Source of the DNA: an uncultured Coriobacteriaceae bacterium | Lineage (GTDB): Bacteria > Actinomycetota > Coriobacteriia > Coriobacteriales > Eggerthellaceae | NCBI GenBank assembly: GCA_902796815.1 | Contig: CADBQL010000252.1 | Coordinates: 1 to 6,817, forward strand | Length of the DNA stretch: 6,817 nucleotides | Reading direction: 5' to 3' | Shown here: piece by piece, positions 1-5,078 of the stretch | Numbering within the stretch: position 1 is the first letter of the stretch | Layout of the letters: each line of letters starts with the position of its first letter | Translations under genes and position numbers: made by a program | The notes under the pieces: model-generated | Databases searched by the model: none | Seen by the model: the letters and a program-made list of their open reading frames with translations, nothing else | Told to the model about the DNA's origin: nothing

Positions 1-552
1 GACACCGTTCTCCTCAAGCCGCTTGCGAATATAGCGTTTCGCCTCATCTGAAATGCGCTCGTTCGCACTGAACCTTTGATAGAGCGAATACGAGAACCGC
101 GTCTTGAACGTTTCGGCATCTTGTCCGCCATCCGTAAACCAATTGGGCGTCACGATAATTGCGACCTGCTTGTTCGGAATACCGGCTCCGTCATAGGCGC
201 CGAGGGCAATGGCATGCCAAAGGCTCTGGTCGTACGCCTCGCCGACGAGCATGAGCCTCAAGCCGTAATCGGTCGTGCCGAACACCTCCGAGGGCACCTG
301 CGGAACGAGACGTTTTGGCGTCGAAAGCTCAGAGGAGCCGAGTACGAGCAAAGACTCGTCAGATAGGTTCGCTTCGACGAAATCGACGCTCGAAGATTTC
401 GCCCCCGAATAGACATAACCGTACTCAATGCCGTTGCGCAGTTGGGATTGCGCAGGGAACAGCGCGAATACCAGCACGATGGCGCACACCGCCACGCCCA
501 CGCCGATGACGAGGGCGGCAAGCCGCGTATGCAGGATGCGCTGGCCTTTCAT
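1..552 (-). CDS. dltD: DltD, teichoic acid D-alanyltransfer protein, N-terminal 184 residues (cut by window edge)
   Basis: DltD is a membrane-anchored SGNH-type esterase-fold protein that acts outside the membrane and completes D-alanine transfer to teichoic acid. The frame is open from the ATG at 552 to base 1, giving the first 184 residues; the family is usually about 400. Seen in the translation: a basic start (MKGQRILHTR), one hydrophobic segment at about residues 11-33 serving as uncleaved anchor, the nucleophile block LVLGSSEL at 69-76 (likely catalytic Ser73), and AIIVTPNWF at about 131-139, which matches the conserved DltD block before the loop region. The Asp and His of the active site lie beyond the window. 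The start is 3 bases after the dltC stop. No convincing Shine-Dalgarno sequence is present, so translation is probably coupled to dltC. The identification is firm from motifs plus operon context. Confidence 0.93.
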   Translation of the reverse strand, partial: MKGQRILHTRLAALVIGVGVAVCAIVLVFALFPAQSQLRNGIEYGYVYSGAKSSSVDFVEANLSDESLLVLGSSELSTPKRLVPQVPSEVFGTTDYGLRLMLVGEAYDQSLWHAIALGAYDGAGIPNKQVAIIVTPNWFTDGGQDAETFKTRFSYSLYQRFSANERISDEAKRYIRKRLEENGV

Positions 553-555
553 AGC

Positions 556-798
556 TTACAAACGCGCCTGAACTTGCTCGATAATCTTGTTGACGGTGTT
601 CATCTCCTCGCGCTCGAGTTCCGTCGGCGCAATCGATACTCCAAAGGCGCCTTTGAGATTCACGAGCAGCTCGATTGCACCGAGCGAGTCGAGCACACCC
701 TCGTCGAAGAGGTCGACATCGCGATAATCGCCGATTTCCTCTTCGCCCGTTATATCCACGATGAGGTCAATCACCTTCTGGTCGATGCTTTCTGCCAT
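556..798 (-). CDS. dltC: DltC, D-alanyl carrier protein
   Basis: An 80-residue acyl-carrier-type protein that holds D-alanine as a thioester on 4'-phosphopantetheine; it is loaded by DltA and docks on DltB at the membrane. The diagnostic block DLFDEGVLDSLGAIELL (about 29-45) carries the phosphopantetheine serine, Ser38, and matches the DltC form LFDEG-LDS rather than a fatty-acid ACP. Length is normal for the family (78-81). The ORF could extend to 822, but the ATG at 798 is preceded by AAAGGATGACC, an AGGA box at good spacing, and gives the usual N-terminus. It is separated from dltB by an unusually long 99-base gap containing a hairpin and a tandem repeat, and is followed 3 bases later by dltD. 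A holo-ACP synthase, not in this window, would be needed to activate it. Confidence 0.95.
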   Translation of the reverse strand: MAESIDQKVIDLIVDITGEEEIGDYRDVDLFDEGVLDSLGAIELLVNLKGAFGVSIAPTELEREEMNTVNKIIEQVQARL

Positions 799-823
799 GG
801 TCATCCTTTCCATCATCTCCAAC

Positions 824-841
824 TGTTCGACTTGTTCGACT
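824..841. repeat. Exact 9-bp tandem duplication upstream of dltC
   Basis: TGTTCGACT occurs twice in direct tandem (824-832 and 833-841); read on the coding strand it is AGTCGAACA twice. It lies between the intercistronic hairpin and the dltC ribosome binding site and shares its last three bases with the hairpin. It may be a small slippage duplication or a protein or RNA binding site. No function can be assigned from sequence alone. Confidence 0.8.
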
Positions 842-865
842 CATCTTGCCCAGGGCAAAATGAGT
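839..865 (-). other. Strong intercistronic hairpin between dltB and dltC
   Basis: On the coding strand the arms ACTCATTTTGCC and GGCAAGATGAGT pair over 12 positions, 11 Watson-Crick and one U-G wobble, around the 3-base loop CTG. The sequence after it (CGAACAAGTCG) has no T-run, so it does not look like an intrinsic terminator. It starts 32 bases after the dltB stop and ends 40 bases before the dltC start. Possible roles are an mRNA stability or processing element that changes the amount of DltC relative to DltB, or partial attenuation. The pairing is seen directly; the role is inferred. Confidence 0.75.
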
Positions 866-897
866 TGTTTTCACCGGACATTCCCATGCATCTACCT

Positions 898-2076
898 CTA
901 GAGCGGATTATGAAGCACTTGCCCGCTGAACAGGGCCAGCCCGAAGATGACGGCGATCATCGTCACCGCCCACGAGCAAACCTTAAACCAGCGGTCGCGC
1001 TTGTGCTTCTTGTAGAATCCCCATTTGCGCTGCATGAGCTCGCAACCGGCCAGCAAGCAGCCGTGATAGATGCCATACACAAGGTAATCGATTGTAAGCC
1101 CATGCCAAATACCCATGAGCGTCATGTTGATGATGAATCCGAGGCACGCGGTCGTCACCGGGGAGGTGAACCACTTGTGTTCGAACGAAGCCGCCGAAAA
1201 CCGCATGAAAACGAAATCGCGCAACCAGTGCGAAAGCGTTATGTGCCAACGATTCCAGAAATCCTTGATATCGAGCGCCACGAACGGCGAGCGGAAATTC
1301 CTGGGCACCTCGATGCCGAGCGCAAATCCCAAGCCCACCGCCATATGCGAATAGCCCGCAAAGTCGAAAAACAGGTACACGGTGTAGCCAAGCGCATAAA
1401 CGATGTTTGCCAGAACGGCGGCACCGGCGCTTTCGGTGCCGACGACGCTCGGCAAAAACCACATGCCCCACTGCCCAATCGCCGCTCCGACGAACTTGTA
1501 AAGCGCACCGAGGATAAACCAGCCCGCCCCTCGGTAAAGCAAGTCGAAGTATTGGTCGCGCGTGAGTCGAGCGTTCATGTCCTCGACGAACTTGCGGCTT
1601 CGCAGAATCGGCCCCGAGGTGAACGTCGGGAAAAATACGAGGAAATACAGATATTCGAATGCGCCCATATGCTCGATAAGACCATCGCGCGTCTCGATGA
1701 GCACCTGGACGGTCTTGAAAGTGATGTAGGACATGCCCAGAAAGCCCAGGAAGTCGGGCTCGAACACCACACCCACCTTGTAGATCGCCAAAGGCGCAAT
1801 CTGCAATGCCAGACAGATTCGGTAGCGGGCAATGCGTTGCGGATGTTCTTGGGCGAACAGGCGCGCAACGTACCACGCGAGCGCAAACGACCACACGAGA
1901 TAACCCACAAAAAAGGCCAGGCTCTCAAGCGAGCGACTAAACAGCAGCAACAGCATGACAATGGAAACCGCGCAGCCATACCGAGCCAAGGGCTTTTCGG
2001 CAATGCCGAGCACGACCGCTATGCCCACAATCGGGACGAGCAGCAGGAAGAATGCGGGCTCGGCAAAGAATCCCAT
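898..2076 (-). CDS. dltB: DltB, MBOAT-family D-alanyl transfer membrane protein
   Basis: A 392-residue polytopic membrane-bound O-acyltransferase. DltB takes the D-alanyl group from DltC on the cytoplasmic side and passes it through a central funnel for teichoic acid D-alanylation. Many hydrophobic spans run the whole length. Diagnostic blocks: FFPTFTSGPILRSRKF at about 148-163, FFDFAGYSHMAVGLG at 236-250, KDFWNRWHITLSHWLRDF at 271-288 with the conserved His278, and MGIWHGLTIDY at 321-331 with the probable catalytic His325. These correspond to the two conserved MBOAT histidines described for Streptococcus thermophilus DltB. It ends SGQVLHNPL, and the total length is typical. The start lies 3 bases after the dltA stop and is preceded by GGATAAGCC, a usable ribosome binding site inside the end of dltA. 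The gene reads cleanly with no frameshift. Confidence 0.96.
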   Translation of the reverse strand: MGFFAEPAFFLLLVPIVGIAVVLGIAEKPLARYGCAVSIVMLLLLFSRSLESLAFFVGYLVWSFALAWYVARLFAQEHPQRIARYRICLALQIAPLAIYKVGVVFEPDFLGFLGMSYITFKTVQVLIETRDGLIEHMGAFEYLYFLVFFPTFTSGPILRSRKFVEDMNARLTRDQYFDLLYRGAGWFILGALYKFVGAAIGQWGMWFLPSVVGTESAGAAVLANIVYALGYTVYLFFDFAGYSHMAVGLGFALGIEVPRNFRSPFVALDIKDFWNRWHITLSHWLRDFVFMRFSAASFEHKWFTSPVTTACLGFIINMTLMGIWHGLTIDYLVYGIYHGCLLAGCELMQRKWGFYKKHKRDRWFKVCSWAVTMIAVIFGLALFSGQVLHNPL

Positions 2077-2079
2077 GGC

Positions 2080-3639
2080 TTATCCGTCAAGCAGCGCGGC
2101 AAGTGCCTTGCGGTCGGCCTTGCCACTGGGGTTCAGCGGGAACGTGTCAACGTATTTGAAAGCACGGGGTACCATGTATGACGGTATGATCTCGCGAGCA
2201 GCCTGTTTTATCTGCTTCGTCATGGCAAAGCCGCGCGGTGCGCTCAAGTCAGCTGGCACGATAAAGGCAACCAGATGGGATATGGCCCCATCGCGCATGT
2301 ACGGCAGAACACATGCCATATGCACCTCGGGAAGCGAGCAAAGAGATGCCTCGATGTCTCCAAGTTCGATACGGTAGCCATGCAATTTGATCTGCAGATC
2401 ATAACGGCCATGATAGTAGTACAGGCCATCGGGATCGCGCGTAATCTCGTCACCCGTACGATAGCTCCGCTGACCCTTGGCCAATTCCTCAGGGCAGACG
2501 CCGAAGGCAGCTTCGGTCAAATCATCGCGACCCCAATAGCCGCGAGCGACCGTGTTTCCGATAACGAAAAGCTCTCCATGTTCGCCATCGGGCACGGACT
2601 TAAGCGTCACGGGGTCGAGCACAACGAGTTGCGAATCGGTCTTCGCATAGCCGATGGGCAGCGAACGCTCCTGCTTGAGCATGTCAGGTGTAATTTCGCA
2701 GAGCGTGACAAGATCGGTGGACTCAGTCGGTCCATAGCCGTTGAAAACGCGCAAGCCGGGGAAACGCCTCTGCGCCAGCCGCACAGTTTCGGGACGCAAA
2801 ACCTCGCCTGCAAGCAGCATGCGCTTGAGGTTGGGCATGAGAGTCGCATCGAACGATTCGTCTGCCAAGCACTGGTCGACGAACGAGGGCGTCGACACCC
2901 ATTCGGTGGCATCGCTCGACGCGAGCGACTCGAACGCCAAGGCCAGGCTCTTTTCCGCCTCGTCCTCGAGGGCATACATCGTATCGCCGCGCGTCAGGCC
3001 AGCCGCCATGTCGGTCAGACTCACGTCAAAGGTAAACGGGGAGCGATTGAACCACACCCGCTTTCCCTCGACGGCAAATTCGCTGTTAAGTAGCCATTTG
3101 GCAAAATTATCGACACATTCGGTTATAATCTCGACGCCTTTGGGCGTGCCCGTGCTGCCCGACGTGAACAAGATATAAAACGTATCATCCTGCTCAACGC
3201 AAACCGGCTCGGCCGGCAAATCGGAGTCAACATCAAGGGAATCTGAAAACGCGGACGCGTCAAAGCATGGCCGCACCAGATCATCGCCGAGAAGCTCGGG
3301 AATCACGCCGATTGTATCGAACACGACCGTATCTTTGAGCTGTCCGATGATGCTCGCAATCCTGTCGCGCGGATACAGCACGTCGATAGGCACGTATCCG
3401 TGCCCGCTCTTGACGCAACCCAAAAAACAAACGAGCATCAGAGGCGACTTGTGCCCATACACGACGATGGGAACCTTAGCCGGAATGGCCTCGTTAGAGG
3501 CAATCCAGCGTGCAACCGCATCAGATGCACGCTTGAGCTCCCCATACGTTATCGATTCGCCACGGCTATTGCAAAAGGCAACATCAGCAGGTACGCGCTC
3601 GGCTTGCGCGTCAATAGCCTCGATTAAATAGCTTGCCAT
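2080..3639 (-). CDS. dltA: DltA, D-alanine--D-alanyl carrier protein ligase
   Basis: A 519-residue cytoplasmic adenylating enzyme that activates D-alanine with ATP and transfers it to the phosphopantetheine arm of DltC. Adenylation-domain motifs appear in order: P-loop TSGSTGTPKGVE (159-170), FDVSL (204-208) with Asp205 placed to hold the substrate amino group, NGYGPTES (300-307), YRTGD (393-397), the hinge block GRYDLQIKLHGYRIELGDIE (411-430) and PSGKADRK (504-511) with catalytic Lys508. Length is slightly above the usual 500-510. Oddity: in MLLAGEVL (274-281) Ala277 aligns with the Cys269 of Bacillus cereus DltA that governs D- versus L-alanine selection. The ATG lies 6 bases after the lipoprotein stop, with no Shine-Dalgarno upstream, so translation is probably coupled. 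The adjacent dltBCD make DltA much more likely than a stand-alone NRPS adenylation enzyme. Confidence 0.95.
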   Translation of the reverse strand: MASYLIEAIDAQAERVPADVAFCNSRGESITYGELKRASDAVARWIASNEAIPAKVPIVVYGHKSPLMLVCFLGCVKSGHGYVPIDVLYPRDRIASIIGQLKDTVVFDTIGVIPELLGDDLVRPCFDASAFSDSLDVDSDLPAEPVCVEQDDTFYILFTSGSTGTPKGVEIITECVDNFAKWLLNSEFAVEGKRVWFNRSPFTFDVSLTDMAAGLTRGDTMYALEDEAEKSLALAFESLASSDATEWVSTPSFVDQCLADESFDATLMPNLKRMLLAGEVLRPETVRLAQRRFPGLRVFNGYGPTESTDLVTLCEITPDMLKQERSLPIGYAKTDSQLVVLDPVTLKSVPDGEHGELFVIGNTVARGYWGRDDLTEAAFGVCPEELAKGQRSYRTGDEITRDPDGLYYYHGRYDLQIKLHGYRIELGDIEASLCSLPEVHMACVLPYMRDGAISHLVAFIVPADLSAPRGFAMTKQIKQAAREIIPSYMVPRAFKYVDTFPLNPSGKADRKALAALLDG

Positions 3640-3645
3640 AGACGT

Positions 3646-3858
3646 TTAGGATTTCTTGGCCGGCAGGTCGTCGCCGTAGCAGTTGTCCTGCTCGTCATCG
3701 GCAGAATCGGAACTCGCCTGCTGCTCGCTCGCCGCACTCTGGCTATCTGAATTTCCGCCGCATCCCACAAATGTAACTGCACTTGCACCCATAGCCAAAA
3801 CCAGCAGTGCTGCGAATAACGTGCGAATAAGAGTTGGTCTTGTCGAAGTCATAATCAT
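3646..3858 (-). CDS. Small putative lipoprotein leading the dlt operon
   Basis: A 70-residue protein that I do not recognise as a named family. Visible parts: a basic start (MIMTSTRPTLIR), a hydrophobic core from about 14 to 29, a lipobox-like FVGC with Cys33 as the likely lipidated residue, then a low-complexity Ser/Gln/Ala/Asp/Glu tail ending in DNCYGDDLPAKKS, with a second cysteine at 60. The inference is an exported lipoprotein with a short acidic, probably disordered, surface tail. The -3 residue of the lipobox is Phe, which is less usual than Leu or Val. It ends 6 bases before dltA, so it belongs to the dlt operon. That place is held by dltX in many Bacillota, but no DltX-like sequence is apparent. 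The start is uncertain: the ATG at 3858 has no ribosome binding site, while the ATG at 3852 has a weak GAGAA upstream. Confidence 0.72.
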   Translation of the reverse strand: MIMTSTRPTLIRTLFAALLVLAMGASAVTFVGCGGNSDSQSAASEQQASSDSADDEQDNCYGDDLPAKKS

Positions 3859-3864
3859 TTCTCG

Positions 3865-3893
3865 TATCTATATAGTGTATTTACAGTTGCCAA
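3865..3893 (-). promoter_or_regulatory. Candidate promoter of the dlt operon
   Basis: On the minus strand, TTGGCA (3893-3888, five of six matches to the -35 consensus) is followed after 17 bases by TAGATA (3870-3865); an overlapping TATATA lies at 3874-3869. Local DNA is AT-rich. Transcription would begin roughly 0-6 bases before the lipoprotein ATG at 3858, leaving a very short or absent leader. The -10 match is only three or four of six, so this is a candidate. Confidence 0.35.
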
Positions 3894-3959
3894 AGCACAC
3901 ACTACATATGGTACCAGAAAAAGCAATAGCACACAAAGAAAGCAATGACGCAAAGCAGT

Positions 3960-3996
3960 GTGGCCAAATGGGAGATTCCCTTTTGGCCACTTTTTT
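3960..3996 (+). terminator. Strong hairpin with plus-strand T-run, next to the 54-residue ORF
   Basis: Arms GTGGCCAAATGGGA (3960-3973) and TCCCTTTTGGCCAC (3977-3990) pair over 14 positions with one mismatch around the 3-base loop GAT, followed on the plus strand by six T (3991-3996). This is a classic intrinsic terminator for plus-strand transcription, although no plus-strand gene lies upstream of it. On the minus strand it sits directly after the stop codon at 3995-3997, preceded by an A-run but followed by ACTGCTTTGCG, a poor U-tract, so termination of the small gene there may be weaker. Possible reading: a bidirectional terminator, or the end of an unannotated plus-strand small RNA. Confidence 0.7.
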
Positions 3997-4159
3997 AGAA
4001 AATACGGTCGGTCAGGACGAGATTACTGCTGGTGTGATAGCCCGTGGTACGCAGCGGATACGTAATCGTGCCCTGAATCTTGGAATCGCGAATGATAGTC
4101 TCAATAAGCTCTTTCATTTCCATGTTGCCATAATCGCGAACGGTCGTTTTGTTATCCAT
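3995..4159 (-). CDS. Small hypothetical protein, 54 residues
   Basis: I do not recognise the family. The protein begins MDNKTTVRDYGNMEMKELIE, has a likely short amphipathic helix from about 13 to 25, then a Thr/Ser-rich stretch (TITYPLRTTGYHTSSN, 31-46) that could be beta structure, and ends VLTDRIF. It has no cysteine, signal peptide or membrane segment, so a soluble cytoplasmic protein is the simplest reading. Evidence for coding is a near-ideal ribosome binding site, AAGGAAG, 8 bases before this ATG, and a strong hairpin directly at the stop. In-frame ATGs farther upstream (4240, 4198, 4177) lack comparable sites; the one at 4177 overlaps the Shine-Dalgarno sequence. The gene stands alone, 129 bases after birA and 136 bases before the dlt lipoprotein. 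Its function is unknown. Confidence 0.62.
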   Translation of the reverse strand: MDNKTTVRDYGNMEMKELIETIIRDSKIQGTITYPLRTTGYHTSSNLVLTDRIF

Positions 4160-4167
4160 TAGTATCA

Positions 4168-4174
4168 CTTCCTT
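4168..4174 (-). promoter_or_regulatory. Ribosome binding site of the 54-residue ORF
   Basis: AAGGAAG on the minus strand, 8 bases from the ATG at 4159. It is the strongest Shine-Dalgarno sequence in the window by eye. It fixes the start choice and is the main reason to treat this short ORF as a gene. Confidence 0.75.
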
Positions 4175-4183
4175 CATAAACGC

Positions 4184-4226
4184 GCATGAATCAACCATGC
4201 ATTTTCCCAAAATACTGGAATCAACC
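4184..4226. repeat. Short direct repeats and a dyad upstream of the 54-residue ORF
   Basis: GAATCAACC occurs at 4188-4196 and again at 4218-4226, exactly 30 bases apart or about three helical turns. The first copy lies within the dyad GCATG-N7-CATGC (4184-4200). The arrangement resembles a regulator binding region in front of the small gene. The repeats are short, so chance is possible. No clear -35/-10 pair was found in 4160-4288. Confidence 0.4.
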
Positions 4227-4269
4227 CTGTAAGCTCGCAAAAATAATCAAACGGTAATCTTCTTCGGTG

Positions 4270-4289
4270 AAAAAAGCGCAGTGCGAGCT
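4270..4289 (-). terminator. Weak terminator-like hairpin at the end of birA
   Basis: On the minus strand, AGCTCGCACTGCGCT (4289-4275) can form a short stem (AGC with GCT, one mismatch, then CG with TG) around the loop CAC, followed directly by a T-run through 4270. The stem begins at the last base of the birA stop codon. The T-run is convincing but the stem is weak, so termination after birA is only probable. Confidence 0.4.
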
Positions 4290-5074
4290 CAGATAAGATG
4301 CGCCTCGCCAACAGCAACACTTCGTATGGAATGCCCGTCATCCACGGCAAGACAACCGTCATCGTCGATATCGACGACGACCCCTTCGACGACCGTCTGC
4401 CCCGACACGAGCGCTATGCGCACTCGTCTGCCTTGAAGAGCATTGCAAGCCCGGTATTCGGGCAGGAAGGGCTTTATTCCGCAGTTCAGCCATGTTTGAT
4501 AGCGGTCCTCCAGTTCGTTGAGCACTTCATCGCCAACCGCCGCGATTGCGCCTGCGCAATCGTCATACACCTTGGCGCCAACCGCCACACCGCCAACAGA
4601 GCCGCTCGCATGGGCAACATCGCAAAAGAAAACGGGTTGGTACTTCCCATCAGGTAGCGCCTCGCCTGCGGCATGGAAGACGTTGACGCCGATGCCGACG
4701 CATACGCCGCCCGCATGCGATTCCATCGAAATACCCGCGAGCTTCCCTTCGTCAGTTATGACGTCATTCGGCCATTTGAGATGGATGGCCTGCGCATGGG
4801 GACCGCCTAGGCGTTCGAGCGCGGCGCGTATCGAGAGCGCCACGACGATGCCGAGCGTTGGAACAATGCGCGGCTCGACTGCGGGTCGCAGCAGCAGCGA
4901 TTGGTACAAACCGCCCGCAGGGCTCGTCCAATGCCGCCCCTGCCGGCCATAGCCGCCCGTTTGCATGCGCGCACGGCATACGAGGCCTTCGGGCTCGCCA
5001 GCCTCGATTGCCCGCTTGACAAGCTCGTTCGTCGAGACTACTTCGCCATAGCTTCGAACATAAAACAACGTCAT
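4289..5074 (-). CDS. birA: BirA, biotin--[acetyl-CoA-carboxylase] ligase, without DNA-binding domain
   Basis: A 261-residue cytoplasmic biotin protein ligase. It makes biotinyl-AMP from biotin and ATP and attaches biotin to the lysine of biotin carboxyl carrier domains. Blocks seen: STNELVK (14-20), the biotinyl-AMP loop GYGRQGRHWTSPAGGLYQS (41-59), LKWPNDV (99-105) with the catalytic-type Lys100, KLAGISME (111-118), GIGVNV (127-132), and a C-terminal SH3-like part around 212-247. The protein starts straight at the catalytic domain, so it lacks the N-terminal winged helix of bifunctional BirA and should not act as a repressor. Tyr42 stands where E. coli has the first Arg of GRGRRGR; the second Arg is kept as Arg44. 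The ATG at 5074 is 4 bases after the folP-folK stop and has GAAGG 8 bases upstream. The open frame extending to 5230 overlaps folP-folK and does not fit. Confidence 0.95.
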   Translation of the reverse strand: MTLFYVRSYGEVVSTNELVKRAIEAGEPEGLVCRARMQTGGYGRQGRHWTSPAGGLYQSLLLRPAVEPRIVPTLGIVVALSIRAALERLGGPHAQAIHLKWPNDVITDEGKLAGISMESHAGGVCVGIGVNVFHAAGEALPDGKYQPVFFCDVAHASGSVGGVAVGAKVYDDCAGAIAAVGDEVLNELEDRYQTWLNCGIKPFLPEYRACNALQGRRVRIALVSGQTVVEGVVVDIDDDGCLAVDDGHSIRSVAVGEAHLI

Positions 5075-5078
5075 GCAA

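Noticed and set aside
983..1894. 303-codon minus-strand frame inside dltB
   Set aside because: It is out of frame with dltB, which has full MBOAT motifs over the same bases, and its translation is Arg/Ala/His-rich low-quality sequence.
442..2181. 579-codon open frame on the plus strand opposite dltB and dltC
   Set aside because: It lies antisense to firmly identified dltB, dltC and the ends of dltD and dltA. Its product is rich in His, Arg, Glu and Gln with no domain or motif, typical of a shadow frame in GC-biased DNA, and it has no good ribosome binding site.
3646..3858. The small ORF before dltA as a true DltX
   Set aside because: It has a lipobox and a long acidic low-complexity tail, and I see no match to the DltX C-terminal motif. 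Only the position agrees.
3995..4159. 54-residue ORF as a lasso-peptide precursor (YPLRTTG with Thr at -2 before Gly)
   Set aside because: After the Gly the core would need Asp or Glu at position 7-9 to close the ring; position 7 is Asn and the first acid is at 12. No B or C maturation enzymes are nearby.
3683..4162. 159-codon plus-strand frame over the intergenic region
   Set aside because: It begins antisense to the lipoprotein, runs through the terminator hairpin, and has no recognisable ribosome binding site or domain.
3859..4288. AT-rich segment as a mobile island or attachment site
   Set aside because: There are no integrase, transposase, terminal inverted repeats or tRNA fragment. 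Low GC is expected for promoter and terminator DNA.
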